Source: Nocardioides sp. L-11A (GTDB taxonomy: Bacteria; Actinomycetota; Actinomycetes; Propionibacteriales; Nocardioidaceae). Taken from it: a stretch of DNA of 64,000 nucleotides. A program made the position numbers and the translations under genes. The notes under the pieces are model-generated. The model worked only from the letters and a program-made list of their open reading frames with translations, was not told where the DNA came from and ran no database searches. The stretch is from contig CP124680.1 of NCBI GenBank assembly GCA_029961745.1, positions 744,001 through 808,000 on the forward strand. The letters are read 5' to 3'. This document shows, piece after piece, positions 15,306-24,251 of this stretch. How positions within the stretch are numbered: position 1 is the stretch's first letter; the number at the start of each line of letters is the position of its first letter.

Positions 15306-16978
15306 GACCTGGTGGTGCGGGGGTCGACGCGGGCCGCCTCCTGCTCGCGCAGCACGTTGCGCCGGATCTTGCCGGTCTGCGTCTTCGGGAGGTCGGCGAC
15401 GACCTGCACGACCCGGGGACACTTGTACGCCGCGAGCCGGTCGCGGGCGAACGCGATCAGCTCCTCGGGAGCGGCCAGGGCTCCGGCCTTCAGCGACACG
15501 TGGGCCACCACCACCTCCCCGCGATAGTCGTCCGGGACGCCGACCACGGCGACCTCGTGCACCGCGGGGTGCGCGTAGAGGGTGTCCTCCACCTCGCGTG
15601 GCCAGACCTTGTAGCCCGAGGTGTTGATCTGGTCCTTGAGCCGATCGACGAGGTACACCCAGCCCTCGGCGTCGATGATCGCCCCGTCCCCGGTGTGCAG
15701 CCAGCCCTCGGGGATGGCGGCTGCCGTCTCCTCGGGCCTGCGCCAGTAGCCAGGGACGATCTGGGGCCCGCGGAGCACCAGCTCCCCCTGCTCGCCGGCG
15801 GGCAGGACGCGTCCGGAGGAGTCCACCACGCGGGCGTCGAGGCCCGGGAGCGGGACCCCCACCGACAGGGTGCCGCTGGCCTCGTCGACGGGCGCCTGGG
15901 CGCCGAGGGGCACCGCGATCACCCCGGAGGAGGTCTCCGTCATCCCGTAGATGTTGTGGATGTAGACGCCGAAGCGCTCACGGAAGCGCTCGATGGTCGA
16001 GGGCGGGATCGGTGCTCCGCCGCTGTAGACCGACCGCAGCGAGGCGAAGTGCTCGCGGGAGGCGTGGGGGAGCTGGGCGATGGCGTTGAACGCCGTGATC
16101 GAGCCGATCGTGAAGGTCACCCGGTGCTCCCTGAAGGCGTCGATCGCGACCGCGGGGTCGAAGCGGTTGGTCATCACCAGCAGAGCATCGTGCAGCAGCG
16201 CGATCGTCGCGTTGATGACCGCTCCGGTGATGTGGAAGAGCGGGGCCATGGCATAGACCGCGTCGCCGGGCCGCAGCTCGATCCAGGTGGCGTAGGTCCC
16301 GGTGACCGCCAGCAGGTTGGCGTGGGTGTTCATGGCGCCCTTCGGCGGGCCGGTGGTCCCGGACGTGTAGGTCAACAGGGCGACGTCCTCGCCGCTCTGC
16401 GTCGCTGCCCGCGGTCCGATCCCGCGGAACTCGGCGATCAGCTCCTCGAGGTCGTACTCGGCCGCGGTGAGCCGCCGGCCGCCGTCGGGGAAAACGCGGG
16501 GGTCGTGGCGGGACTGGAAGGCGAGGGGACTGGTGCTGACCATCCACTCCACCGAGCTGCCGGTCAGGGTCGCCGCCGCGTCGGGTACGTCGGCGTCGGC
16601 GCACACGATGCCGATGGCGTCCGCGTCGTCGACCAGGTGGCGCAGCTCCTGGCCGCGATACATCGGGTTCAGTACCAGGCCGGTCGCGCCGAGCTTCCAG
16701 AGGGCGAGGAGGCACAGCGCGAACTGTGGGATGTTCTGCAGGTAGATGCCGACCCGGTCGCCCCGGCGGGTGCCGAGGGAGTGGAAGCCCGCGGCCAGGG
16801 CGTCGGAGAGCTCGTCGACCTCGCGTGCGGTCAGGACGGTGTCGAAGTAGGCGATCGCGGGCGCGTCCGGGTGACGCGCGACCCGGGCGCGCCAGGCCTC
16901 GGTCAGCGACGGTGCGGACGTGGGCTCCGCCCGGCCGACCGCGTCGGTGTAGAGGGTGGTCCAGCGCCTGTCGTCCAT
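15302..16978 (-). CDS. AMP-forming acyl-CoA synthetase
   Basis: A 558-aa ANL superfamily ligase that activates a carboxylic acid to its CoA thioester. The P-loop is LLTYTSGTTGPPKGAM, A5 is IYGMTETSS, A7 is GWLHTGDGA, A8 is LVDRLKDQINTSGYKV and the A10 Lys is in PKTQTGKIRRN. It lies on the opposite strand between two island operons and is followed by a TetR gene in the same direction. It may supply the CoA ester for the mutase and CoA-transferase enzymes. Confidence 0.9.
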   Translation of the reverse strand: MDDRRWTTLYTDAVGRAEPTSAPSLTEAWRARVARHPDAPAIAYFDTVLTAREVDELSDALAAGFHSLGTRRGDRVGIYLQNIPQFALCLLALWKLGATGLVLNPMYRGQELRHLVDDADAIGIVCADADVPDAAATLTGSSVEWMVSTSPLAFQSRHDPRVFPDGGRRLTAAEYDLEELIAEFRGIGPRAATQSGEDVALLTYTSGTTGPPKGAMNTHANLLAVTGTYATWIELRPGDAVYAMAPLFHITGAVINATIALLHDALLVMTNRFDPAVAIDAFREHRVTFTIGSITAFNAIAQLPHASREHFASLRSVYSGGAPIPPSTIERFRERFGVYIHNIYGMTETSSGVIAVPLGAQAPVDEASGTLSVGVPLPGLDARVVDSSGRVLPAGEQGELVLRGPQIVPGYWRRPEETAAAIPEGWLHTGDGAIIDAEGWVYLVDRLKDQINTSGYKVWPREVEDTLYAHPAVHEVAVVGVPDDYRGEVVVAHVSLKAGALAAPEELIAFARDRLAAYKCPRVVQVVADLPKTQTGKIRRNVLREQEAARVDPRTTRS

Positions 16979-17020
16979 CGGGACCTCCTGGGAGGGGACC
17001 GAGCCGGTCGGTCCTCGTTG

Positions 17021-17683
17021 CTACGGGATCTGGTGCAGGAGCAGCCGCACGATGTGGTCCACGCGCCGGTCCTGGAACGCCCGGGTCCAGCCGCGCTGGC
17101 CCATGCCCGCGACGATCGTGGCGTCGTGCTCGAGGGGGAAGTAGCACATGCCGATCAGGCTCAGGAAGAGCTGCTCGGGGGCGAGGGCCGCCTCGGCGAC
17201 CCCCGCTCGGGTCATCACCGCGACCATCCGGTCCGCGAAGCGCTGGTCGTGGCGGGGCAGCTCCTCGCGCCGTCCCGCGTGCTCCAGGGCGTCGCGGGTC
17301 AGCAGCCAGACGAAGGTGGGGTTGGACAGCAGGAAGTCGACGTAGCCGCGGATGAGCAGGCGCAATGCCTCCTCGCCCGCCTCGGGATCGTCGTCCAGGA
17401 CCTGCTCCGCCCGGGTCGCCACCTCGTCGAGCGCCGCGTTGCGCCGGTCGAACACCCGGTGCAGCACGGCGTCGTGCAGTGCTTCCTTGGAGCCGAAGAA
17501 GTAGGCGGGCAGTCCGACCGAGACGGTGGCGCGGTCCGCGATCGCGGCCAGCGAGGCGCCCTGGAAGCCGAGATCGGCGAAGAGCTGCTCGGCGGCGTCG
17601 AGGATCGCGGCCCGCGACCGGTCCGCGTCGCGGGTCCGGCCCGCGCGCCGCCCGGCCGGCGCCGTGTCCACCTGCTCGTCCAT
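17021..17683 (-). CDS. TetR family regulator
   Basis: A 220-aa regulator. The N-terminal HTH is AILDAAEQLFADLGFQGAS followed by LAAIADRATVSVGLPAYFFG. The start at 17683 is preferred because the domain begins soon after; an upstream in-frame start at 17758 would add 25 residues overlapping the control region. It is upstream of the acyl-CoA synthetase gene on the minus strand and divergent from the sulfur/molybdenum operon at 17948. An inverted repeat in the intergenic region is its likely operator. Confidence 0.85.
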   Translation of the reverse strand: MDEQVDTAPAGRRAGRTRDADRSRAAILDAAEQLFADLGFQGASLAAIADRATVSVGLPAYFFGSKEALHDAVLHRVFDRRNAALDEVATRAEQVLDDDPEAGEEALRLLIRGYVDFLLSNPTFVWLLTRDALEHAGRREELPRHDQRFADRMVAVMTRAGVAEAALAPEQLFLSLIGMCYFPLEHDATIVAGMGQRGWTRAFQDRRVDHIVRLLLHQIP

Positions 17684-17757
17684 CGGCCTCCGCCCCCAGA
17701 GTCTCGGTCCTGTCACCGGAACAGTACGGCACCGGGCGAGCGGTGCGCACCCCTCCA

Positions 17758-17879
17758 ACTAACTATTTATGTGTTCAGTTAGTACTTCCCAGACGTCTGA
17801 CCGTGAGTTAGTGTCCCGTTCCACAGCGAGAAGGTGTCCTTCGATGGACGCCAGCATCTGCTGTTCAGACGTTCAGTTA
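17758..17879. promoter_or_regulatory. Candidate TetR operator region
   Basis: ACTAACT (17758-17764) and AGTTAGT (17777-17783) form an inverted repeat with a 12-nt spacer in AT-rich DNA. CAGACGTCTG (17790-17799) is a perfect 10-bp palindrome. GTTCAGTTA occurs twice, at 17773-17781 and 17871-17879. The region separates the divergent TetR (17683) and MBL (17948) genes. No other gene is seen in the 264-bp gap. Confidence 0.45.
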
Positions 17880-17947
17880 CGCCCGACTCGAGTCGGGTCG
17901 GCACAGACCCAGGAGGCGCCGGGGTCGGCGCTGGAGGAGGATCGCCC

Positions 17948-18739
17948 ATGTTCACCATCGAGCCGCTGGTCGTGGCCTACGGCCCGCACCGCGAGAAGAG
18001 CCGGTTCACGTACATGCACAACGCCGGCGTGCCCATCGACATCCCCTATGTCGCGTGGCTGGTGCGGGGCCAGGGATTCGCCGCCCTGGTCGATGTCGGG
18101 TGCAGTGCCGACGACTACAACCAGCACATCCGCCCGGTGGACCGCGAGCTGGTGCACGTCGGCCAGGTCTTCGCCGACGTCGTCGACGTCAAGCCCATCG
18201 AGTCCCACCTGCGTGAGCGGGGGATGAAGCCCTCCGACATCGACGTCACCATCCTGACCCATCTCGACTGGGACCACTGCATGACGATGGAGCCCTTCGG
18301 CGACAGCGAGATCCTGGTCCAGCGCGAGGAGTGGCAGCGCACGCCGTCGCACGAGATGTTCGCGACCTCCTTCGCCCCGGCCGAGCACTACCAGCGCATC
18401 GAGGACATGGGCCTGACCCAGCTCGACGGCGACCACCAGATCGCCGACGGCTTCGACCTCCTGCTCACGCCGGGCCACACCCACGGCGGTCAGTCGGCGG
18501 TGGTCAAGACCTCGGAGGGCACCTATGTCATCGCCGGCATGTGCGTGCTCAAGGAGAACTTCTACCCCTCCGAGGAGGAGGCCGAGCACTTCCAGGTCAT
18601 CCCGCCCGGAGGTCACACCGACCTCTTCCAGGCCTACGACCAGATGGTGCGTCTCAAGGAGCTGGGCGGCGACAACGTGCTGCCCCTGCACATGACCGAG
18701 GCCTTCGACCTCGGCCGGATCGGCACCCTGCCCGACTGA
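17948..18739 (+). CDS. Metallo-beta-lactamase fold hydrolase (lactonase-like)
   Basis: A 263-aa MBL-fold enzyme. The metal motif is ILTHLDWDHC (HxDxxDHC form), with His in TPGHTHGGQS and a further His in LPLHMTEAF. This pattern is closest to the AHL-lactonase group, which opens lactones. ATG start after a strong GGAGGAGG ribosome site. It is first in a run of tightly packed genes to 26505 that mixes sulfur and molybdenum-hydroxylase functions, so its natural ester, lactone or thioester is probably a pathway intermediate rather than a quorum signal. Confidence 0.78.
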   Translation: MFTIEPLVVAYGPHREKSRFTYMHNAGVPIDIPYVAWLVRGQGFAALVDVGCSADDYNQHIRPVDRELVHVGQVFADVVDVKPIESHLRERGMKPSDIDVTILTHLDWDHCMTMEPFGDSEILVQREEWQRTPSHEMFATSFAPAEHYQRIEDMGLTQLDGDHQIADGFDLLLTPGHTHGGQSAVVKTSEGTYVIAGMCVLKENFYPSEEEAEHFQVIPPGGHTDLFQAYDQMVRLKELGGDNVLPLHMTEAFDLGRIGTLPD

Positions 18740-18772
18740 CCGACGTCCGAGCGAGCTACCTGGGAGCATGAC

Positions 18773-19594
18773 GTGGACCTCTATCTCGATCCGAGTGCGC
18801 TGGCGGCGCTGCTCGACCGACCCGGCACCTGCGACATCCGGGTCGTCGACACCCGCGCGTCCCTCGCCGACGGCCCCCGTGGCCGGGACCTGTGGGCCGC
18901 CGGGCACATCCCGGGCGCGGTCCACGCGGACTGGCTCGACGACTGGGGCACGACCGTCGACGGCGTCGAGGGGATGCTGCCCGAGGCGGAGGAGTTCGCC
19001 GCGGCGATGTCGCGGCTCGGCATCGGCGACGACACGCTCGTCGTCGCCTACGACGACAACGAGCTCTTCACCGCCTCGCGCCTGGCCTGGGCGCTGCTGC
19101 ACCACGGCCACGAGCGGGTCGCTGTCCTGGACGGCGGCCTGCCCGCGTGGGAGCGGTCCGGTCGGGTGGTGACCGGTGAGGCCTCCGCCCTGGAGCCGGC
19201 CGTCTTCACCGTGCGACCGGGGTGCGGACTGCGCCGGACGATGGCCGAGGTCCGCGCGCTCGTGGACCGCGGCGACGTACGCCTGGTCGACTGCCGGATG
19301 GAGGAGACCTTCTCGACCTCGGCCGGACGGATCCCGGGTGCCACGCGGCTGCCGGCACCGGCACTGGTCGGCGGCGAAGGGCGCTTCAAGCGGGGCGAGG
19401 AGGTGGTCGCGCTGGCTGCCGCCGCCGGAATCGAAAGCGACGGACCGACGCTCCTCTACTGCGGCGGCGGGGTCTCCGCGGCCGCCGTGCTCGTCGCGCT
19501 GCGGGCGGCCGGATTCGCTGACCTGTCGCTGTACGACGGCTCGTGGTCGGAGTGGTCGCGCCACGAGGAGAACCCGGTGGAGGAGCACGCATGA
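18773..19594 (+). CDS. Two-domain rhodanese sulfurtransferase
   Basis: A 273-aa thiosulfate or 3-mercaptopyruvate sulfurtransferase. The inactive N-terminal domain has VVDTRASLADGPRGRDLW and GHIPGAVHADW. The C-terminal domain has VDCRMEETF, GRIPGATRL and the catalytic loop YCGGGVSAAA, whose Cys carries the persulfide. GTG start with GGGAG upstream. It overlaps RidA by 4 bp. With the MBL-rhodanese fusion and TauE at the end of the same operon it suggests handling of sulfane sulfur. Confidence 0.88.
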   Translation: MDLYLDPSALAALLDRPGTCDIRVVDTRASLADGPRGRDLWAAGHIPGAVHADWLDDWGTTVDGVEGMLPEAEEFAAAMSRLGIGDDTLVVAYDDNELFTASRLAWALLHHGHERVAVLDGGLPAWERSGRVVTGEASALEPAVFTVRPGCGLRRTMAEVRALVDRGDVRLVDCRMEETFSTSAGRIPGATRLPAPALVGGEGRFKRGEEVVALAAAAGIESDGPTLLYCGGGVSAAAVLVALRAAGFADLSLYDGSWSEWSRHEENPVEEHA

Positions 19595-19965
19595 GCGCGA
19601 CCCGCGGCCCGGCGCCGCTCGGCGCCTACACCCAGACGATCACCGCCGCCGGACTGTGCTTCGTCTCCGGCCAGGTGCCTGTCGACGGCGACGGCCGGCA
19701 CAGCACGGAGGTGGCCGATCAGGCGGAGCAGGTGTTCACGAACCTGGCGGCCTGCCTGGCGGATGTCGGCCTCACGATGGCCGATGTCGTGTCCCTCACG
19801 ACCTTCCTCTGCGAGATCGCCGACGGTCCCACGGTGTCGTCGGTGCGCGGTCGGTTCTTCGGGGACCACCGGCCGACCAGCACGGTGGTCGAGGTCTCCG
19901 GCCTCCTCGACCCGGCATGGCGCCTGGAGGTCCAGGCGATCGCCGTGACCCGCGACCAGGACTAG
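19591..19965 (+). CDS. RidA family protein (Rid/YjgF)
   Basis: A 124-aa trimeric-type RidA homologue with GAYTQTI, FVSGQVPVDGDG and a C-terminal RLEVQAIAVT. The Arg that binds the 2-imino acid carboxylate in RidA is not clear at the usual place, so it may belong to the Rid4-7 or RutC-like groups, which act on enamine, imine or aminoacrylate-like intermediates. The ATG overlaps the rhodanese stop. RutC is the RidA-like member of the Rut pyrimidine-breakdown pathway. Confidence 0.82.
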   Translation: MSATRGPAPLGAYTQTITAAGLCFVSGQVPVDGDGRHSTEVADQAEQVFTNLAACLADVGLTMADVVSLTTFLCEIADGPTVSSVRGRFFGDHRPTSTVVEVSGLLDPAWRLEVQAIAVTRDQD

Positions 19966-19973
19966 GAGCACGC

Positions 19974-20597
19974 GTGCGCATCGACAACAGGTTCACCGTC
20001 CCAGCCACCCCGGACCGGGCCTGGGCATTCCTCACCGACCTCGCCCGGGTCGCACCCTGTCTCCCCGGCGCCATGGTCGACTCCGTCGCCGAGGATGTGC
20101 TCTGCGGTCGCGTCGCGCTCCGCATCGGGCCGATGAGCATGACCTACGCCGGCGAGGCGGCCTTCGTGGTGAAGGACGACGTCAACCGGATCGCGACGAT
20201 CCGTGCCGGCGGTCGCGACGGCCGCGGTGGCGGCGCGGTGAAGGCGACGATCAAGGCCTCGCTGATCGAGGTCCCCGGCGGGTCGGAGGTGAACCTGACG
20301 ACCGAGCTGGCGCTCACCGGCCGGGTCGCCCAGCTCGGCCAGGGACCGATCAAGGACGTCAGCGCCAAGCTGATGGGCCAGTTCGCGGACTGTCTCGCGA
20401 CGAGGATCGACCTGCCCGCGGGGACCGACGCGACCGATGCCGACGCGGCCGCGCCGGCACCCGTCGAGCCGATCGACCTGCTCGACTCGTCGCTGATGCC
20501 GCCCCGGGCGCTCGCCGGCGGGGCCGCGGCCCTGGCGGCGGTCGTGGCGCTCTGCGTGCTGCTCGGTCGACGTCGGCGCGCGGACGGGGGCAGCTGA
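19974..20597 (+). CDS. CoxG-like SRPBCC protein with C-terminal membrane anchor
   Basis: A 207-aa protein of the CO-dehydrogenase subunit G family. The SRPBCC fold covers about residues 1-145 (FTVPATPDRAWAFLTDLARV start; DVSAKLMGQFADCLATRI end). A linker rich in Asp, Ala and Pro leads to one transmembrane helix (GGAAALAAVVALCVLLG) and a basic tail. CoxG recruits molybdenum hydroxylases to the membrane in related systems. GTG start. It directly precedes the three hydroxylase subunits, with TGATG overlap to the FAD subunit. Confidence 0.85.
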   Translation: MRIDNRFTVPATPDRAWAFLTDLARVAPCLPGAMVDSVAEDVLCGRVALRIGPMSMTYAGEAAFVVKDDVNRIATIRAGGRDGRGGGAVKATIKASLIEVPGGSEVNLTTELALTGRVAQLGQGPIKDVSAKLMGQFADCLATRIDLPAGTDATDADAAAPAPVEPIDLLDSSLMPPRALAGGAAALAAVVALCVLLGRRRRADGGS

Positions 20598-21469
20598 TGT
20601 CCGACGTCCTCACCACGATGGCCTACGAGCGCGCGCGCAGCGTTCCCGAGGCGCTCGTGCTGCTCGCGGAGGGCGGCGAGGACGCGCGCCCGATCTCGGG
20701 GGGCCAGAGCCTCGTGCCCATGATGAACCTCGGTCTCGCCGCGCCGGCGTTCCTCGTCGACGTCTCGACCATCCCGGCGCTGCGCACCCTCGCGATCGAG
20801 GGCGAGCATCTCGTCATCGGCGCCGCGGTGACCCACGCCGAGCTCACCAGCGATCCGCTGGTCGCCGATCATGCTCCCCTGCTGGCCCGCGCCGCCCGGC
20901 AGATCGGGAGTCAGCGGATCCGCAACCGCGGCACCATCGGCGGCTCGGTCGCCCACGGAGACGCGGCTGCCGAGCTCCCGATGAGCTGTCACGTGCTCGA
21001 GGCGGACTACCGGGTCGAGAGCGCGACCGGCGCCGAGCTGCGGCCGGCGGGCCCCTTCTCGCTCGGCTACTACCAGACCGACCTGGCCCCGGGGGAGCTG
21101 GTGACCGCGATCCGGGTGCCGTTGCGGCCCCAGCACGGCTGGGGCTTCCGGGAGTACTCCCGGCGCGCCGGTGACTTCGCGCTGGCCTCCGCCGCCGCGG
21201 GGGTCCGACTGGAGGGCGACCGGATCGCTGAGGTGGCGATCGCCGTCACGGGAGCCGCCGACCGGCCGACGCGCCTGAGCGGGCTGGAGCGGAGCCTCGT
21301 CGGGCAGAGCGTTGCGTCGGCCGTGCGCTCGGTCGCGGGGCTGGCCCGCGAGCTGACCGTGGCCGACGACCCCTACTGCGCCGGCGCGGACCGCGGCCGG
21401 CTGATCGAGGTGATGGTGGAGCGGGCCCTGCGCGACGCCTGCGCCGAGGTGAGGAAGGAGCAGTCGTGA
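20597..21469 (+). CDS. Molybdenum hydroxylase FAD-binding medium subunit
   Basis: A 290-aa CoxM/XdhB-like subunit. FAD-binding motifs are ARPISGGQSLVPMMNLGLA (about residues 31-49) and QRIRNRGTIGGSVAHGDAAAE (about 108-128), the usual RNxGTxGGxxAHxDPxxE form with Ala for Pro. The C-terminal CO_deh_flav_C domain follows. It passes electrons from the Fe-S subunit to an acceptor. Coupled to both neighbours by overlaps. Confidence 0.92.
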   Translation: MSDVLTTMAYERARSVPEALVLLAEGGEDARPISGGQSLVPMMNLGLAAPAFLVDVSTIPALRTLAIEGEHLVIGAAVTHAELTSDPLVADHAPLLARAARQIGSQRIRNRGTIGGSVAHGDAAAELPMSCHVLEADYRVESATGAELRPAGPFSLGYYQTDLAPGELVTAIRVPLRPQHGWGFREYSRRAGDFALASAAAGVRLEGDRIAEVAIAVTGAADRPTRLSGLERSLVGQSVASAVRSVAGLARELTVADDPYCAGADRGRLIEVMVERALRDACAEVRKEQS

Positions 21470-21954
21470 CCGAGGCGATGGGAAGCGTGGAGACCACGAT
21501 CGTCCTGAACGGCGCGGAGGTCACCGGGCATGCGCCGGCGGACACCACGCTGCTGCGCTGGCTGCGCGAGCAGGCCCACGCCTACGAGGTCAAGGAGGGC
21601 TGCAACGAGGGGACCTGCGGCACGTGCACCGTCCTCGTCGACGGCCGTGCGACGACCGGCTGCACGACCCTCGCGGTCCAGGCCGCGGGCGGCGAGGTGG
21701 AGACCAGTGTGTCGCTGTCCGAGGGCGACGAGCTGAGTCCGCTGCAGGCCAGCTTCTGGGAGCACGGGGCCGCGCAGTGCGGCTTCTGCACCCAGGGCAT
21801 GCTGATGTCGGCGGTCGAGCTGCTGCGCTCGGGCGAGGACGTCACCCCCGCGTCCGTGCGCGAGCACCTGCACGGCAACCTGTGTCGCTGCACGGGCTAT
21901 CAGGCCATCGTCGATGCCGTGGTCCGCGCGGCCAGCGAGGGGGCGACCCGATGA
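21466..21954 (+). CDS. Molybdenum hydroxylase 2Fe-2S small subunit
   Basis: A 162-aa CoxS/XdhC-type ferredoxin subunit. The plant-type cluster is bound by CNEGTCGTC plus a later Cys (TGCTTLA). The helical cluster is bound by CGFCTQGM and CRCTGYQAIV. GTG start overlapping the FAD subunit stop; its TGA overlaps the ATG of the large subunit. Complete and typical in length. Confidence 0.94.
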   Translation: MTEAMGSVETTIVLNGAEVTGHAPADTTLLRWLREQAHAYEVKEGCNEGTCGTCTVLVDGRATTGCTTLAVQAAGGEVETSVSLSEGDELSPLQASFWEHGAAQCGFCTQGMLMSAVELLRSGEDVTPASVREHLHGNLCRCTGYQAIVDAVVRAASEGATR

Positions 21955-24251
21955 CCGACGCCGTCCGCGACCAGGTCCGGCGCCCGACCCGGGTGGTCAA
22001 CACCTCGGTCCTCCGCAACGACGCGCGGGAGAAGCTGCTCGGACGCACCCGCTACGCCGGCGACTTCGACGTCGCGGGCCAGCTCCATGCCCGGGTGGTC
22101 CGTTCACCCGTCCCCTCGGCCCGGATCGTCGCCAAGGACGCGACGGCCGCCCTGGCGGTCCCCGGGGTCGTCGCCGTCCTCTTCGGCGAGGACGTGCCGA
22201 ACAACGAGATCCCCACCAACACCGCCGGCATCAAGGGCCGCCCCCTGCCCCCGTCCTGGGTGCTGGCCACCGACCGGGTCCGCTACCACGGGGAGCCGGT
22301 CGCGCTCGTGGTCGCTGTGGACCCGCGCTCACTGGTGGCGGGCGAAGCGGCGGTCGAGGTGGAGTACGACCTGCTCCCGGTGGTCTCCGACCCCGAGCGA
22401 GCTCTCGAACCGGACGGGCCGGAGGTGCACGAGGGCGGCAACCTGCTCAGTCAGTGGGAGATCGACCGGGGCGACGTCGATGCCGCGTTCGTCGCCGCCG
22501 ACGTCGTGGTCGAGGGACGCTACGAGGCGCAGGTCGTCGACCACGCCTATCTCGAGCCGGAGACGGGGGTCGGCTGGCTCGACGACGAGGGCGTGATCAA
22601 CATCCGCGTCTCGACCCAGGAGATCGAGCACTACCGCCGGATCGCCCATGTGGTGGGCCTCTCGGACTCCAAGGTGAGGGTGCAGGCGCCGTACCTGGGG
22701 GGCGGCTTCGGCGGCAAGGAGGACATGACGGTCGAGCCGTACATCGCGCTCGCCGTGCAGCGCACCGGCCGACCGGTCAAGATGACCTGGACGCGCCAGG
22801 AGTCGCTCACGGCCCGCGCCAAGCGGCACCCGGTCCGGATGTCCTACCGGACCGCCGCGACGGCGGACGGCCGACTGCTGGCGCACGACATCGAGGTGGT
22901 CTCCGACGCCGGGGCGTATCCGCTGTTGAGCGGGTTCGTGCTCCTCTACATCACGCTGAACGCCGCCGGACCGTACCGGTGCGACAACGTCCGGGTCCGC
23001 TCGCGCGCCGCGTACACCAACAACACCCCGGGTTCGGCCTTCCGCGGTTTCGGCGGCATGCAGCCCGTGCTGGGCTACGAGGCCCAGATCGACAAGGTCG
23101 CCGATGCCAGTGGGCTGGACCGCGTGGCAGTCCGCAAGCGCAACGCGCTGGCCGCCGGAGATCGGATCCCGGCCGGGCAGCGGATCGAGACGGCGGTGTG
23201 GCTGCCGCAGTGCATCGACGCGGTGCTCGAGCGGATCGGGCCCCGTCCCGAGCCGTCGTCGCCCGACCACCGCGTGGGTCTGGGCCTGGCCTGCAACGTG
23301 CAGCCCTACGGTCGGGTGGCCTGGATGAACGACTCGGCGTCGGCCTGGGTCGGTTGCGAGCGCAACGGCGACGTGGTGGTGCGCTGCGGCGTCCCCGACG
23401 TCGGTGGCGGCCAGGTGTCCTCGCTCGCGCAGATCGCAGCGGAGGTCCTCCACGTCCCGATGGAGAAGGTGACGGTGCACTTCGGCGACTCCGCCCGCAC
23501 CCCCCTCGCCGGACGGACCACCGCCACCCGGCAGCTGTACATGTCCGGCAATGCCGTCCTGGCGGCGGCCCGAGCGCTGCGCGCCCAGCTGGTCGAGGGC
23601 GTCGCCCGGGGAGCCGGTCACCCCGAGTCCGCGCTGACCCTCGCGGAGGGTGGGGTGATCACGCCGGACGGTGTGGTCCCCCTCGCCGAGGTCGTGATGA
23701 TGTGCCTGGCCCAGGGCGTCGCGATCAACGCGATGGAGACCTACTTCGCGCCGACGGCACCGCCGGTCGCCCAGCGGGTCGACGCGGAGCGGATCGTCCC
23801 CGACTTCACCTTCGGTGCGCACGCCGCCTACGTCGAGGTGGACACCCGCACCGGTGCGGTGCGTCCGCTGCGCTATGTCGCGGCCCACGACGTGGGTCGC
23901 GCCATCAACCCGGCCAGCGTGCGCGGCCAGATCGAGGGAGCGGTCGTGCAGGGGCTCGGCTACGCCCTGTCCGAGCGCATCGTCTACGACGAGGGCGTCA
24001 ACCTGACCGGGGCGTTCTACCAGTACGCCATGCCGACCGCGGCGGACTGCCCGGAGATCGAGGTGGTCGTGCTCGAGTCCGGCGAGGGCGTGGGACCGTT
24101 CCACGCGCGAGGGATCGGCGAGCCCCCGATCGGCCCGTGCGCCGCCACCGTCGCGAGCGCGATCGAGGACGCCGTCGGCGTCCGTCCGGCCACGCTGCCC
24201 ATGCTCGCCGAGCGGGTGCGCGCCTGCATCGACGAGGCGGCCGGCTCGTGA
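21951..24251 (+). CDS. Molybdenum hydroxylase catalytic large subunit
   Basis: A 766-aa molybdopterin-cytosine-dinucleotide-type subunit. It shows GGGFGGKED (about residue 250), TPGSAFRGFGGMQ (about 365) and the catalytic Glu in RGIGEPPIGPCAA near the C-terminus. The AYRCSFR loop of true CO dehydrogenase is absent; AFRGFG is the form of xanthine, nicotinate and other N-heterocycle hydroxylases. The likely reaction is water-derived hydroxylation of a ring carbon next to nitrogen. No XdhC/CoxF-type maturation gene lies nearby. A pyrimidine or thiazole substrate is inferred from the neighbours. Confidence 0.9.
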   Translation: MTDAVRDQVRRPTRVVNTSVLRNDAREKLLGRTRYAGDFDVAGQLHARVVRSPVPSARIVAKDATAALAVPGVVAVLFGEDVPNNEIPTNTAGIKGRPLPPSWVLATDRVRYHGEPVALVVAVDPRSLVAGEAAVEVEYDLLPVVSDPERALEPDGPEVHEGGNLLSQWEIDRGDVDAAFVAADVVVEGRYEAQVVDHAYLEPETGVGWLDDEGVINIRVSTQEIEHYRRIAHVVGLSDSKVRVQAPYLGGGFGGKEDMTVEPYIALAVQRTGRPVKMTWTRQESLTARAKRHPVRMSYRTAATADGRLLAHDIEVVSDAGAYPLLSGFVLLYITLNAAGPYRCDNVRVRSRAAYTNNTPGSAFRGFGGMQPVLGYEAQIDKVADASGLDRVAVRKRNALAAGDRIPAGQRIETAVWLPQCIDAVLERIGPRPEPSSPDHRVGLGLACNVQPYGRVAWMNDSASAWVGCERNGDVVVRCGVPDVGGGQVSSLAQIAAEVLHVPMEKVTVHFGDSARTPLAGRTTATRQLYMSGNAVLAAARALRAQLVEGVARGAGHPESALTLAEGGVITPDGVVPLAEVVMMCLAQGVAINAMETYFAPTAPPVAQRVDAERIVPDFTFGAHAAYVEVDTRTGAVRPLRYVAAHDVGRAINPASVRGQIEGAVVQGLGYALSERIVYDEGVNLTGAFYQYAMPTAADCPEIEVVVLESGEGVGPFHARGIGEPPIGPCAATVASAIEDAVGVRPATLPMLAERVRACIDEAAGS

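Noticed and set aside
15041..17782. 913-codon plus-strand open frame opposite the CoA ligase and TetR genes
   Set aside because: It spans two recognisable minus-strand genes and their spacer and contains no domain. It is a GC-driven artefact.
17948..18739. Quorum-quenching AHL lactonase
   Set aside because: The fold and HxDxxDHC motif fit, but the operon context is sulfur and heterocycle metabolism, so the specific AHL assignment is not supported.
21951..24251. Aerobic CO dehydrogenase large subunit
   Set aside because: The AYRCSFR active-site loop is absent; AFRGFG marks other molybdenum hydroxylases.
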